Shown here in pieces: positions 1 to 8,653 of a stretch of DNA of 64,000 nucleotides (position 1 is its first letter; each line of letters opens with the position of its first letter). This stretch comes from Denitratisoma oestradiolicum (lineage in GTDB: Bacteria; Pseudomonadota; Gammaproteobacteria; Burkholderiales; Rhodocyclaceae). The stretch is taken from contig NZ_LR778301.1 in NCBI RefSeq assembly GCF_902813185.1, positions 4,010,001 through 4,074,000 on the forward strand, in the 5' to 3' direction. The notes beneath the pieces were generated by a model. It worked only from the letters and a program-made list of their open reading frames with translations, ran no database searches and was not told the origin of the DNA. A program made the translations under genes and the position numbers.

Positions 1-114
1 TATGGGGGACCCAGAGCGACGTTTTATGGCTTAGGCCCGGAATCAGCCAAAAGACAGGAATTAAGCTTCTGTCATGCAAAGTCGGCTTCCCTGACAAATC
101 ACAAGGACGCGGCT

Positions 115-324
115 TTATGTGCCCCACAAGGTCGACAACGGCGCCGCCCAGATTCCGTCTCCGAGCGGCATCGTCTCGGCACCGTCATAGAGCAATACGC
201 CCATCTTGAATGGGTCGCCCGCGATGCTGGCCAACTTTCTCGGGCCACGCAGATCCCTTTCCTTGACGGTGGCGGCCGCTTTCACCTTGACGCCCACCAG
301 TTTCCCCGCCGCGTTCTCGATCAC
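115..324 (-). pseudogene. C-terminal remnant of a DUF4143-type ATPase
   Basis: This 69-residue frame reads like the extreme C-terminus of AAA ATPases carrying a DUF4143 domain. It has a VGVKVKAAATV segment followed by a DLRGPRKLA stretch, then GVLLYDG and a closing APLSTLW. In the full family (about 400 residues) the 'E/VKA' part is the end of a PD-(D/E)XK-like fold. The ATPase core with its Walker motifs is absent: the sequence upstream on the minus strand runs into low-complexity DNA and then the stop of the methyltransferase gene. I read it as debris of a deleted gene. The assignment rests on motif memory, not on a search. Confidence 0.5.
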
Positions 325-406
325 GACCTCGACCCCTTCTCCACTCGCTGCGACCGAAGGAAGTCCCTGTGGGAGAGAGGGGCCGGGAGAGAGAGGGGAA
401 CTCCCC

Positions 407-1942
407 TTAAACGATCTGCAACGCCCTCAAAATCGGCAACTGCTTCTCCGCAAAAGCCGTGGCCTGGGCGGTGAGTTCGGCGAGGTTTTCCTCCGGGGTT
501 TCCAGGGTCTTGATTTCCTTGACCAGCTTTTGGCCTTGAGCGGCGATGGTCTGCCAGACGAGCTGTGCCCATTCGGCGGGCTGCTTCTTGCCCTGGGCGA
601 TACTCAACAGAAACAGTTGCTGAAAGCGATTGACGGCAAAGCCACCGCCAGTGACCGGGCTGGCCAGATAGCTGATGTCGTTGCTGCCGCGAGCTTTCTG
701 ACACAGGTGAGCGTTGAGCTTGTCGGTTTGCTTCTTGGCCCTGGCTGTCACGGCATCGTCCTGCACCAACGCCAAGTGACCAGCCCCGGTCAGCACCATC
801 GTGGCCTGGGTGATCTGGGCGAAGGCAATCCCCTTGTCTTTCACGGATTGCTCGATCTGGCCGAGGGTTTTGGCCTTGTGGTCGGTGAGGAGGTCGAGGA
901 TGGGAGCGTAGACCGCCTCGCTCATGTCGGCCTCGCCCAGAGCACCGGTGACTTTCAACGATACGTCGGGGCGGTGGGTCACCAAGATGACGTTCTGTTG
1001 TCTGAGCTGCTCGGCCTGCTCCAGCGCAGTGAGCTTGCGTGCACCCTTGACCCAATAGTCACGGCGGAACTGCTGGTTGACCATGAAATCGCGCACCGTC
1101 TCGCGGAACATCGGGTCAGGAATTTCTTTGAGGAAGGCTTGCTGTTCGGCGGTCAGATTGATCGCATCAATATGATCCAGATAATGGGCCGAGCAGGCGT
1201 ATTGAAGTTTGGCTGGCGCCAAGCATTCGGCCATGGTGGCGAAATGCATGGGGTGCCAGTCACGGTTGAAGTACTCGTGCGCCAGGTAGTGGCGGTTGTA
1301 AGCCTTCATGCCTTTGAGGCGGTCTGCCACTAAAGGATTGGCACGGCTAAATGTAGGGTTGGTAGCCAAGAGCTTCTCAGCGAAGTCCAACGCACCATCA
1401 ATGCGGCTGACAATACCCCGCCCTTCGGTTCCCAGCACCTCGGCATGCTCGGTCATCAGGTGGCGCATCGGCGCAAAACTGGCCCAGCCCGGCAGGGTGT
1501 TGTAGCTGATGTAGAGCACACCACCAACCTTTAACTTCTTGCGGATGAAGTCGACGATCACCTGGCGGTTCTCATCGCTAATCCAGCTCCAGATGCCGTG
1601 CAGGCCGATGTAGTCAAAATCTGGCAGGTCTGGACGGTTGGCGAACTCGGCAAAGGCCTCGTCATAGAGCTTGGCACCTGCGCACGAAGCGCCAGCCAGT
1701 TCCTTGGCAAAGCTGGCTTGGCTGGGGTTGAAGTCGGTGCCGTGCCAGTGCGTCACTGAAGCGGCAGCGTGAAAGTTGGCACTCAGGCCTTGACCAAATC
1801 CAAGCTCGCAAGCGCTGCCAACTTCCGGGAAGACCAGCCCCTGGTTCAGAAACGCGAGTTTGACGCGGTGGGGGTTGAGTTCTTGATAGTAGCCAAAGGT
1901 GTAGCCAATGTCGGCCACGTAGCCGGCGGTCCAGTCGGTCAT
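407..1942 (-). CDS. SAM methyltransferase with C-terminal methyltransferase-regulatory domain, copy 1
   Basis: Class I SAM-dependent methyltransferase of about 511 residues. Motif I is visible as CELGFGQG (about residues 45-52). A GTDFNPSQA segment follows as the acidic loop and FDYIGLHGIWSW as motif IV. The C-terminal half matches the regulatory domain found after such methyltransferases. I start it at the ATG at 1940-1942 rather than further upstream: AAGGA lies about 7 bases before it, and the resulting MTDWTAGYVADIG terminus aligns with the paralogue at 15372-16907 (MSDWTSGYVADIG). The two proteins are very similar along their whole length. It lies directly downstream of an S-layer-like gene and its terminator, so protein or glycan methylation on the cell surface is a plausible role. 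The substrate is unknown. Confidence 0.85.
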   Translation of the reverse strand: MTDWTAGYVADIGYTFGYYQELNPHRVKLAFLNQGLVFPEVGSACELGFGQGLSANFHAAASVTHWHGTDFNPSQASFAKELAGASCAGAKLYDEAFAEFANRPDLPDFDYIGLHGIWSWISDENRQVIVDFIRKKLKVGGVLYISYNTLPGWASFAPMRHLMTEHAEVLGTEGRGIVSRIDGALDFAEKLLATNPTFSRANPLVADRLKGMKAYNRHYLAHEYFNRDWHPMHFATMAECLAPAKLQYACSAHYLDHIDAINLTAEQQAFLKEIPDPMFRETVRDFMVNQQFRRDYWVKGARKLTALEQAEQLRQQNVILVTHRPDVSLKVTGALGEADMSEAVYAPILDLLTDHKAKTLGQIEQSVKDKGIAFAQITQATMVLTGAGHLALVQDDAVTARAKKQTDKLNAHLCQKARGSNDISYLASPVTGGGFAVNRFQQLFLLSIAQGKKQPAEWAQLVWQTIAAQGQKLVKEIKTLETPEENLAELTAQATAFAEKQLPILRALQIV

Positions 1943-2005
1943 GGTTTTCCTTCGCAGATTGCAGATGTACGGGGCTTTTCTGAACACATGGGGAGTGTGC
2001 TAAGA

Positions 2006-2038
2006 AAAACCCCGCCTCCTTTTGAGAAGCGGGGTTTT
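2006..2038 (-). terminator. Intrinsic terminator after S-layer-like gene 1
   Basis: The arms aaaaccccgc (2006-2015) and gcggggtttt (2029-2038) form a 10-bp stem. Read on the minus strand it ends in a T-run, just after the stop of the S-layer-like gene and before the methyltransferase gene. An almost identical stem and flank recur at 16977-17009. It probably sets a high-surface-protein, low-enzyme expression ratio by partial termination (inference). Confidence 0.85.
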
Positions 2039-2112
2039 GAGTACTACGCCCTCAATCAGCCGAGGGCTAGGGTGCTGGACTGATTAACTAGGTCCGTTTC
2101 CTATTATCGTCC

Positions 2113-4758
2113 TTACACGAGTGTAATAACTTCAGCGGCCAGCGTGGAACTGGCGAGATCAACCACACCAACCAGTTCGATCACCAAATCGACACCGTCA
2201 GAGTACGTGGCAGCTGCCGCGTTATCGACGGTAACGTAGGTGTTGCCGTTGTACTGGAACCAGTTGGCAATAGCGTTGCCGCTACCGTTACCCGCGTTGG
2301 CTGCATCCAGGTAATTGGCGAATGTGGCTGCACCACCCAGGGTGATTTTGGCGCCCAGGGTCGCTTCTGCCACCAATGTACCTACGCTAGCACCGACCAA
2401 GTCGATCTTATCGCCGGCAGCGATACCGATGATCGAAGGATAGTAACCGGCAGCGCTCGTAACATGGTTGACATCGAACGTATCCACACCCGAACCGAAG
2501 GTGATGACGTTCAGGCCAGCCATAACTGCCGAGGTCGAGACCGTATTCGTACCGGTACCTACATCCACCGTATTGGCGCCTGCGCCGATGGTGATCGTGT
2601 CGTTACCAGCACCACCACTCAGGACGTCATTGCCCGAACCACCGGTAATCGTATCGTTACCAGCACCACCACTGATGGTGTCGGCCTTGCCAGCGGCAGA
2701 ACTACCGGTCAGCGCGTCATTACCAGCACCACCGGTCAGCGTAACACCGGTCGTTGCCGCGGTCGTGACGGTCACCGCACCACCCGCACCCGTCGCCGTC
2801 ACACCACTGGCATCAACTTTCGTCAATGCCGTCAGAGTGGAACCAGCCAGACTCAGGCCAGCGTCACCGGAGATGGTGATGGTCTTAGTAGCAGCAACAA
2901 CCAGCGGGGACACAAATGCGGCCGTAGCAGCTGTCGTATCGGTGTCGTCGGTGGTAATGGTGAGAGTTTCGACGTTGGCGATCGTGTATGCAGCGGAGTT
3001 GGTAAAGCCATCGGTCGCGGCAAACTTAAGATTAACGTTGTCCGTGGTACCACTGTCGACTGCGAGAGCAACGCTACCCGCGACGGTAGTCGCCGCCGTT
3101 TGTACCAGCGTAAAGTCGGCAGCAGCACCTGACACTGTCAATGCAGCAGTCGAACCAGCGATAGACAAGGTGTTCATTCCATCTGCCTTGGACATGTCGA
3201 TGGCAGCGGCACCAGCGGCATCACTCAACGACAGTACTTCAAAGTTTGAGACAGTTGCTGCAAAAGCAGTTGAACCCGTCGCAGTGACACCTTGAGCGCG
3301 TGTCATCACGATCGTATCAGTACCGTCACCAGCATCTACTGAACCACCCGTACCCATCACGCCAGCATAGGTCACGGTATCATTCCCTGCGCCGGTTGTA
3401 ATGGCGGTTGTGCCCGAAGCAGACAGGGTAATCGTATCAGCGCCGCTACCACCCACATATTTCTGACCAGCAAGAATTGCGCCGGTGAATTTCACATCAC
3501 CAGTGCTGGTGCTAGTAATTACAGCAGCCGAATTAAACGTATGACCAGAAACAGTCAGGGCCTTGTCGCCGCTGATGTTCACTGCTTTGGCGCCGGAGGC
3601 CGACAGGCTGTTCAGGGTGCTCGCAGCTGTGCCGGCAGCGACGTTCACCGTCGTGTAATCGCTGTCCAGAGTCACTGCGCCCGTGGTGGTGATGCCGTTC
3701 AGGTTCAACGCCAGGGTGGTGGCAGTCGCGGTGGTCAGCGCGCCCGAGGTTTCGGCAACACTGGTGCCTTTGCCGGCCAGGGTCAGAGTGGCCAACGCAC
3801 CAGAATTGATGGTAGCTGCACCGAAGTTCTCCAGGCTGACCGTGGTGATCTTGCCAGCAGCGGTGGCGGAAGTGGAATTCACGTCAGTGATGGTGACATC
3901 ACCGGCCGCAACGCCCACTACGCCTTGAACAAATGCAGCGCCCTGTGTCGTTACCAACGCATCAATAGCATTTGAAGCATCAGTTTCAGCAAGGTCTGTA
4001 ACGTTTGAACTAGCGGTAGTACTCGTAAAAGTAATAACACCGCCAACGTTTGCACCACTTGAGAAGCCGGTCAGGGTGCCAGAGTATGTACCAGTAGCTG
4101 CAGCACCACCAGTAGTAGCACCAGCAGCCAAACTTGTAAAACCAGCGATCAATTGCGCTTGGGTAGTTACGCCAGTTGATGTATACGTCAATCCGCCAAT
4201 CGTTACTGATTGACCTGCCGTCAAACCAGTCGCATTGATTGTGACCGCCGTTGACTCGGTTACGGCTGTAACACCCGTAACAGCAGCAACCGGAGCAGAC
4301 TCCTTGACGGAAACGCTGGTCGTGTCGGCAGTACCAGTCACAGTAACGGCGCTACCGGTGGCCGTGCCATTGGCACCAACGGCTGCTGCGGTGGAGTTCG
4401 TCGCAGTTTGCGTAACCGAAACGGTCGTGCCGCCCTTGACGGTGATTGCGCCAACAGCAGAAGCGGAGGCAGCGGAGCCCACGCTCGTAACGGTCACTGC
4501 ACCGGTGGGTGCAGTAGTGGCGCCCACAGAGATTGTGCCGGTGGTCTGACCTGCGGTCGTGACGGTAGTAGCAGCAGTCCCGTTCAGCGAGATGTTACCG
4601 GCCACCTGCGCACTGTCATTCAAAATCAGCGAAGTCAGGCCAGTATAGGTGGAGGCATCCAGGGTATAACCAGCGCCCGAGGTGTTGATCTTGAGGGTTT
4701 CAACGTTGGTAACGGTCGCTCCACCGGGTGAAGCTGTACCGATGGTGTTGATGGTCAT
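2113..4758 (-). CDS. RTX/S-layer-like beta-strand repeat protein, copy 1 (start disrupted)
   Basis: Thr/Ala/Gly/Val-rich protein of at least 881 residues with almost no Cys or Trp. The body is repeated 'TLTxxxNVETLTI'-like beta-strand units. Near the C-terminus come calcium-binding RTX nonapeptides (GGAGNDALTG, GGAGNDTITG, GGSGNDVLSGGAGND), then a conserved tail with WFQYNGNTYVTVDN and a final DLVIELVGV. These features fit surface-layer or adhesin-like proteins exported by type I secretion. The frame is open well upstream of the first internal ATG (4758): codons from 4899 down encode an RTX-like TLTTSSDTITGGSGNDTING. The natural ATG with its ribosome-binding site at 4900 is in another frame (next entry). 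Either the gene is frameshifted, or expression depends on slippage, or the base call is wrong. Confidence 0.8.
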   Translation of the reverse strand: MTINTIGTASPGGATVTNVETLKINTSGAGYTLDASTYTGLTSLILNDSAQVAGNISLNGTAATTVTTAGQTTGTISVGATTAPTGAVTVTSVGSAASASAVGAITVKGGTTVSVTQTATNSTAAAVGANGTATGSAVTVTGTADTTSVSVKESAPVAAVTGVTAVTESTAVTINATGLTAGQSVTIGGLTYTSTGVTTQAQLIAGFTSLAAGATTGGAAATGTYSGTLTGFSSGANVGGVITFTSTTASSNVTDLAETDASNAIDALVTTQGAAFVQGVVGVAAGDVTITDVNSTSATAAGKITTVSLENFGAATINSGALATLTLAGKGTSVAETSGALTTATATTLALNLNGITTTGAVTLDSDYTTVNVAAGTAASTLNSLSASGAKAVNISGDKALTVSGHTFNSAAVITSTSTGDVKFTGAILAGQKYVGGSGADTITLSASGTTAITTGAGNDTVTYAGVMGTGGSVDAGDGTDTIVMTRAQGVTATGSTAFAATVSNFEVLSLSDAAGAAAIDMSKADGMNTLSIAGSTAALTVSGAAADFTLVQTAATTVAGSVALAVDSGTTDNVNLKFAATDGFTNSAAYTIANVETLTITTDDTDTTAATAAFVSPLVVAATKTITISGDAGLSLAGSTLTALTKVDASGVTATGAGGAVTVTTAATTGVTLTGGAGNDALTGSSAAGKADTISGGAGNDTITGGSGNDVLSGGAGNDTITIGAGANTVDVGTGTNTVSTSAVMAGLNVITFGSGVDTFDVNHVTSAAGYYPSIIGIAAGDKIDLVGASVGTLVAEATLGAKITLGGAATFANYLDAANAGNGSGNAIANWFQYNGNTYVTVDNAAAATYSDGVDLVIELVGVVDLASSTLAAEVITLV

Positions 4759-4900
4759 GGTGTCAGTGCCCGCACCACCATCAATTGTGTCGAATGCAGA
4801 CCAATTATCGGTCGTGCCGTTAGTACCACCATTGATCGTATCGTTACCCGATCCGCCGGTAATGGTGTCCGAACTGGTGGTGAGCGTATGACTTTGCCAT
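4759..4900 (-). other. Out-of-frame 5' end of S-layer-like gene 1
   Basis: The ATG at 4898-4900 follows a textbook AAGGAGGT seven bases upstream. It encodes only MAKSYAHHQFGHHYRRIG before a TAA. The RTX frame runs one base out of phase through the same DNA as SHTLTTSSDTITGGSGND. Loss of one base, or of one AC from an ACAC tract near the fifth codon, would explain this. The repaired start would be MAKS-(Y)TLTTSSDTITGG, a typical beginning for this protein class. Confidence 0.75.
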
Positions 4901-4942
4901 GAAATACCTCCTTGAATCAGTAGCCACTTTTCCGGTTGCGAT

Positions 4943-4972
4943 GATCATCCCATCAATCTTGCTGGGATGATC
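4943..4972 (-). promoter_or_regulatory. Stem-loop in the 5' leader of S-layer-like gene 1
   Basis: The perfect 10-bp arms gatcatccca (4943-4952) and tgggatgatc (4963-4972) enclose a 10-base loop. The stem sits about 45 bases upstream of the ribosome-binding site on the minus strand. No T-run follows, so a messenger-stabilising or protein-binding leader hairpin is more likely than a terminator. Long structured leaders are common on S-layer transcripts; the link here is inference. Confidence 0.5.
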
Positions 4973-5110
4973 AAGCGGCAACTGCGCTTACTGAGGAGCG
5001 GTGTATTGATTTATTAGGGATATTTCCCTTCCCGGTACCATCCCAGTATCCCATGGGCCTGCAATCCATCTCACAGCCCGCATCGAGGTGGAGTAAGAAC
5101 CTCCTTGCTA

Positions 5111-5131
5111 TGTAGTCTCAGTGTGACTACA
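5111..5131 (+). promoter_or_regulatory. Probable toxin-antitoxin operator
   Basis: The dyad tgtagtc (5111-5117) and gactaca (5125-5131), with a 7-base centre, lies about 33 bases before the antitoxin ATG. RelB/DinJ antitoxins autorepress by binding such dyads over their own promoter. Binding here is inferred from position only. Confidence 0.5.
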
Positions 5132-5163
5132 ATTTACACTGCCAATTGGACTGGAGGTCCATC

Positions 5164-5433
5164 ATGAATACCGCTGCCGACACCTACGTCCGCGCTCGTA
5201 TAGATTCCGCTACCAAGGAGCGTGCCGCCACTGCCCTGGAAGCGATGGGCCTGTCCATCTCTGATGCCATCCGTCTGCTGATGCTGCGGGTTGCTGACGA
5301 GCGCCGGCTACCCTTCGAGGTCAAGGCTCCGAATACCGTTACTCGGAAGGCTATGGCTGAGTTGGAAGCTGGGAAGGGTAAGCGCTTTGCTTCCGTGGAG
5401 GACCTGATGGCGGACCTCCATGCGCACGATTGA
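5164..5433 (+). CDS. RelB/DinJ-family antitoxin
   Basis: 89-residue antitoxin. The N-terminal half has the ribbon-helix-helix pattern of RelB/DinJ proteins (YVRARIDSATKERAATALEAMGL then SISDAIRLLMLRVADE). The C-terminal half, with MAELEAGKGKRFASVEDLMADL, is the flexible part that wraps and neutralises the toxin. I start at the ATG at 5164 because GGAGG lies six bases upstream; a TTG at 5146 is in frame but has no such site. It overlaps the toxin gene by 14 bases, so the two are translationally coupled, and it should autoregulate through the upstream dyad. Confidence 0.9.
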   Translation: MNTAADTYVRARIDSATKERAATALEAMGLSISDAIRLLMLRVADERRLPFEVKAPNTVTRKAMAELEAGKGKRFASVEDLMADLHAHD

Positions 5434-5701
5434 GCGATCCTCAGCGTTTAAGCGCGACTACAAGCGGGAAAGCAAAGGCGCCCACCGGGCATCCTTGGAC
5501 ACAGATTTGGTTCACGTTCTCACAGCATTAGTGCATGACAAACCACTACCAGCAAAGCTGCGTGATCACGATCTCAGCGGCGATTGGGCTGGATATCGTG
5601 AGTGCCATATCAAACCTGATCTACTGCTGATCTATCGAAAGCCCGATGCAGAGACCTTGAGGCTGGCACGCCTTGGCTCTCACAGTGAGCTTTTCGGCTA
5701 A
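5420..5701 (+). CDS. YafQ/RelE-family mRNA interferase toxin
   Basis: 93-residue RelE-superfamily toxin. The YafQ-like pattern is clear: RSSAFKRDYKRESKG at the N-terminus, PLPAKLRDHDLSGDWAGYRECHIKPDLLLIYR in the middle, and a terminal RLGSHSELFG. The conserved His/Asp pairs (RDHDL, ECHI..D and a C-terminal GSHSELF) are those used for ribosome-dependent mRNA cleavage in YafQ. It starts inside the antitoxin gene. The pair lies just outside the integrase end of the 5.8-12.3 kb element, so it may be host DNA or cargo. Confidence 0.9.
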   Translation: MRTIERSSAFKRDYKRESKGAHRASLDTDLVHVLTALVHDKPLPAKLRDHDLSGDWAGYRECHIKPDLLLIYRKPDAETLRLARLGSHSELFG

Positions 5702-5775
5702 CCGAGCCGCTGGCGCGGGGTGGGTTGGTACGGCCAGTGTTGGCCCATCAACAAATCTGACCAACCATGAAAAAA

Positions 5776-5791
5776 CCCCGCCGGAGCGGGG
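5776..5791 (-). terminator. Terminator of the integrase gene
   Basis: The arms ccccgc (5776-5781) and gcgggg (5786-5791) with a 4-base loop are followed, on the minus strand, by six T. It lies 27 bases beyond the integrase stop codon. Confidence 0.8.
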
Positions 5792-5817
5792 TGAGGGTGA
5801 GTCAGTCAACATATGGC

Positions 5818-7020
5818 CTACGCAAAAATACCTGTCGCCTGTACAGCGGCATTGGCCTTATTTTGCTTCCGAGAATCCAACAGATGGAGATATACAGCAG
5901 TCGTCTTCAACTGTGTATGAGCCAAGGCTGCCTGCACATCGATAATGTCAGCGCCGGACTCCAACATCATACTTGCAAACGTGTGACGCAAATCATGGGT
6001 GCGCAATGTCGGCAGCCCAGCCCGTTTCCGAACCATTTCCCACGCGGCGCGGCAGGAATGGTAAGGCTTGCCGGTCTTGGGGTTCGGGAATACCCAACAT
6101 GACGTTGCATTTTGTTGGCGTTTCTTCAACAGGTCGACAACCTCGGCGGCCAGAAATACACTGAAGCCCTGCTTGGCTTTGTCAGCCCAATCGGGTACGG
6201 TCAAAGTTCCGCGCTCCAAATCCAACCAGCTCCATTGCATGGACAGCACATTAGACCTGCGCAATCCAGTGGCAGCGGCTACACGGAGGATGTCGAGAAG
6301 ATCAGGGTTTTCTGATTGCTCTGCGGCGGCCATTAGCCGTTGCAGCTGAGCTGCATTCAGAAATTGGCCAGTCACCTTACGGATCGTTTTCAGTTTGAAG
6401 GATTTGGTCGGGTTCTCAACGACGACGTATTTCCCATTTTCAATCGCCACATTGAAAAGATGCCGAATAAGAATCATGATTCGCTTCACCGTACCCTCTG
6501 ACAAGGTCTTACCCTGCTGAGTCTTCCATCTGCCACCTGCAACCGGTTTGTTCTCCAGTTCATCCTTCAGGACCTGAAGTACCTCCTTGTTGATTTCCCT
6601 AAGGCGCATTTGTCCGAGGGCGTCTTGGAGGTGATTTCTGTATATGGAAGCATGGGTTTCAGCGGATCGACTGTTTGATCTTACCTCCGGCATATAGGTA
6701 TCGAAAAAGAACTCCTCCAGCGTCGGGTTCAGCTTCTTGCGGTCACCAGGCGCCATGATGCCTTTGGCCTTGGCGATATCTTCTAATCGGACTTTAGCCA
6801 AGGACCGGGCAGCTTGTGCTGAGATCTCCCCGACTTTGGCAATCTTTTCCTGCCGTTGTTTGCCGTGAGGATCACGGTAGGAAACGATGTAGGCCTTTGA
6901 TCCGGCCGCTGTTACAACCGCAGCAAAACCAGTCTGTTCTGTATCGAATACTGCAATCCATTTCTTGCCATTCGGAACTTCCAGACGGGACAAAGCAAGT
7001 TCGCTGATGTGAAATTTCAT
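5818..7020 (-). CDS. Tyrosine-type integrase of the integrative element
   Basis: 400-residue site-specific recombinase. The N-terminus carries a DUF4102-like arm-binding fold (SKAYIVSYRDPHGKQRQEKIAKVGE). A SAM-like core-binding region follows, then the catalytic domain. The active-site residues are visible: Arg in ATGLRRSN, the HDLRHTFA box (His and Arg), AHTQ, and the nucleophile Tyr in TTAVYLHL. I use the ATG at 7020 because AGGAGAA lies at good spacing before it. The gene sits at one edge of a replication-gene element whose other edge carries an AlpA-like gene. That is the usual arrangement for an integrase working with an excisionase. I could not find matching att repeats. Confidence 0.93.
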   Translation of the reverse strand: MKFHISELALSRLEVPNGKKWIAVFDTEQTGFAAVVTAAGSKAYIVSYRDPHGKQRQEKIAKVGEISAQAARSLAKVRLEDIAKAKGIMAPGDRKKLNPTLEEFFFDTYMPEVRSNSRSAETHASIYRNHLQDALGQMRLREINKEVLQVLKDELENKPVAGGRWKTQQGKTLSEGTVKRIMILIRHLFNVAIENGKYVVVENPTKSFKLKTIRKVTGQFLNAAQLQRLMAAAEQSENPDLLDILRVAAATGLRRSNVLSMQWSWLDLERGTLTVPDWADKAKQGFSVFLAAEVVDLLKKRQQNATSCWVFPNPKTGKPYHSCRAAWEMVRKRAGLPTLRTHDLRHTFASMMLESGADIIDVQAALAHTQLKTTAVYLHLLDSRKQNKANAAVQATGIFA

Positions 7021-7849
7021 GACGGCTTCTCCTAGCCGCACTCATGGCAAAGCGCCGATACCCCGTTGAGGGGCTATCCAGTCGAAACCGTGCGAAATTT
7101 GACCTACTGCGTATAGGTTCACGAGCAGCTTTAGCCCCCCGAATACGAACAGGGGGCAATTCGATGTCTCCGGATTCTGAAAAACTCCCATCGCACGCGA
7201 CTGGATTTTTCAGGTGCAGGGGCCATGGCAAATGCGAACATCAGCCCTTGGGCTGAGGCAAAGGGCGTCCAGCCCGCGCCAGAGCAAAGCCGCGATTGCG
7301 GCTGCGCAGCGCCCCAGCGCGAAGAGCACCCGTAGGGCAGTGGCGGACCGGCGTCCGACAGTGGATTTGGCAGCGCCCACGCTGACAAATCTGCCCTATG
7401 GGGGGAGCCAACAGACCGGCAATGGCCCGTCCAGGGCCCATTGAGGCGCCCCAAGCGCCGACGGAGTGTTGGGGGGTGGAACAACCCCGGGGCCCCGACC
7501 ACGGTCGGGCAAGGGGGGCACGTCGCAAATCCCTCGGGCCCCGGCTCACCCCGTGAGACAGGGTAGGGATTTAGCGCGGGGGGAATTTTGGCGACCCTGG
7601 TCGGCAACCCCGTGCGGCGGCGTGCGCCCCTTGCCCGAGCGCAGCGGAGGGCCCCCAGCGTGAGCCTGCCCCTAGGCAGGCAATCCCCGTTCTGCCCGTC
7701 CAGGGCAGACGCAGAGGGGATGGTCACGTAGCCCTTCCAAGGAAGGGCGCCTCGCCACGAACGCAAAATGCGTTCGTACCTGTCCGTCATAGTGGGCGAC
7801 GTCGATTCCGGAGCTATACCGGGTATCAACTTGCCCAGGAGCGCCCACC
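7021..7849. other. Non-coding, GC-rich, dyad-rich stretch between integrase and MobC-like gene
   Basis: No credible gene: the open frames on both strands are Arg/Pro/Gly-rich, low-complexity and unlike any family I know. The left 120 bases hold the integrase promoter region, with an accta/taggt dyad near 7098-7116. Further right are several short stems: agccgc/gcggct at 7289-7304, a gcctgcc/ggcaggc pair near 7666-7682, and ctgccc/gggcag near 7692-7710. Such a stretch upstream of a MobC-like gene could hold an origin of transfer or replication, but I see no clear iterons and no confident nick site. Confidence 0.45.
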
Positions 7850-8653
7850 ATGACCAATTTTCTTGCAGCTTCCACCACCGCCAATCAGGACCGCGGGCCT
7901 CGTGGCAAAGCCGCTGATCACCGGCTCCGCGCAATGATCGCTCTGTCGAGATTGGGTTACGCAAGCACCCGCCAATTGGCTCGGATTGTTTGGGGAAAGA
8001 TCACGGCATCCAGCCTCCGCCAGGCCCAGCGGTTGATTGCCGTGCTGTCTGACGAGCGGCTGATCGTTGTTCGGCGTGATTCGATGGCATGTCAGCAGAT
8101 GGTGGCCCTGACGGCCACCGGGGTCCGCTGGCTCTCTTTTGAAATTCCTGGAGACAAGGCCCACGCCCGGGATTGGCTGCGGCATGCTCACGCCCACCGC
8201 ACAGCCTGTAATAGTGTTTTTGCTGCAATTGGGGCACCCGCCTATGGCTACACGGAACTAGAAATCCAAAGCCAGCAGGCACCCTGCAAAAGCCTTTATC
8301 ACAAAGTGCCAGACCTGCTAATTGCAGACAGTTCTGGCTGGACCTGGGTAGAAGTTGAACACAGCTATCGAAGTGCCAAGGATTTTGAGAAGGTCATCCA
8401 GTGGCTACGCTGGGTGTTTAACCAAGAAAACTCTCCGGTTCGAGAGGTCTGGTTCGTCATCACCCGGCCTGGCGCCAGCACCATCGGTCAGCGACTCCGA
8501 ACAGCCCTGACCCATCAGGATTTTAGGGATGGCATTCCTCGGCAGATTCGCGAGCTCGATGCCCGGATTCTTTCCCGCCATATCCAGATCTGGAAGCTGG
8601 ATCACGATAGCCTGGAGCTGGAACCGGTACCGCTGATCCGTTCTGTCAGTTAA
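7850..8653 (+). CDS. Replication-relaxation (MobC-like) family protein
   Basis: 267-residue protein resembling the replication-relaxation/MobC-like family found on mobilisable elements. The N-terminal half is a winged-helix DNA-binding region (ASTRQLARIVWG ... LRQAQRLIAVLSDERLIVV). After a His-rich linker (DWLRHAHAHRTACNSVF) comes a segment with VPDLLIADSSGWTWVEVEHSYRSAKDFEKVIQWL. Its PD...(x)n...EVE spacing recalls PD-(D/E)XK nucleases, although the usual Lys after ExE is replaced by His. The role, probably plasmid relaxation or mobilisation, is inferred from the family and from the RepA/RepC neighbours. It is the only gene of the element on the plus strand. Confidence 0.7.
   Translation: MTNFLAASTTANQDRGPRGKAADHRLRAMIALSRLGYASTRQLARIVWGKITASSLRQAQRLIAVLSDERLIVVRRDSMACQQMVALTATGVRWLSFEIPGDKAHARDWLRHAHAHRTACNSVFAAIGAPAYGYTELEIQSQQAPCKSLYHKVPDLLIADSSGWTWVEVEHSYRSAKDFEKVIQWLRWVFNQENSPVREVWFVITRPGASTIGQRLRTALTHQDFRDGIPRQIRELDARILSRHIQIWKLDHDSLELEPVPLIRSVS

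Noticed and set aside
206..1333. Long plus-strand open frame opposite the methyltransferase gene
   Set aside because: It is the complement of a well-conserved methyltransferase with a paralogue; its product has no family features.
2500..2760. Repeated accaccggtaatcgta-like units that could suggest a CRISPR or tandem repeat array
   Set aside because: They encode RTX nonapeptides within the S-layer-like protein; spacing follows codons, with no spacers or cas genes.
4880..4905. Programmed ribosomal frameshifting to express S-layer-like gene 1
   Set aside because: No slippery heptamer or downstream pseudoknot typical of programmed sites is visible near the start; an indel or a sequencing error is simpler.
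7131..7964. 277-residue minus-strand frame between integrase and MobC-like gene
   Set aside because: Arg/Pro/Gly-rich, overlaps the start of the MobC-like gene, and has no recognisable fold.
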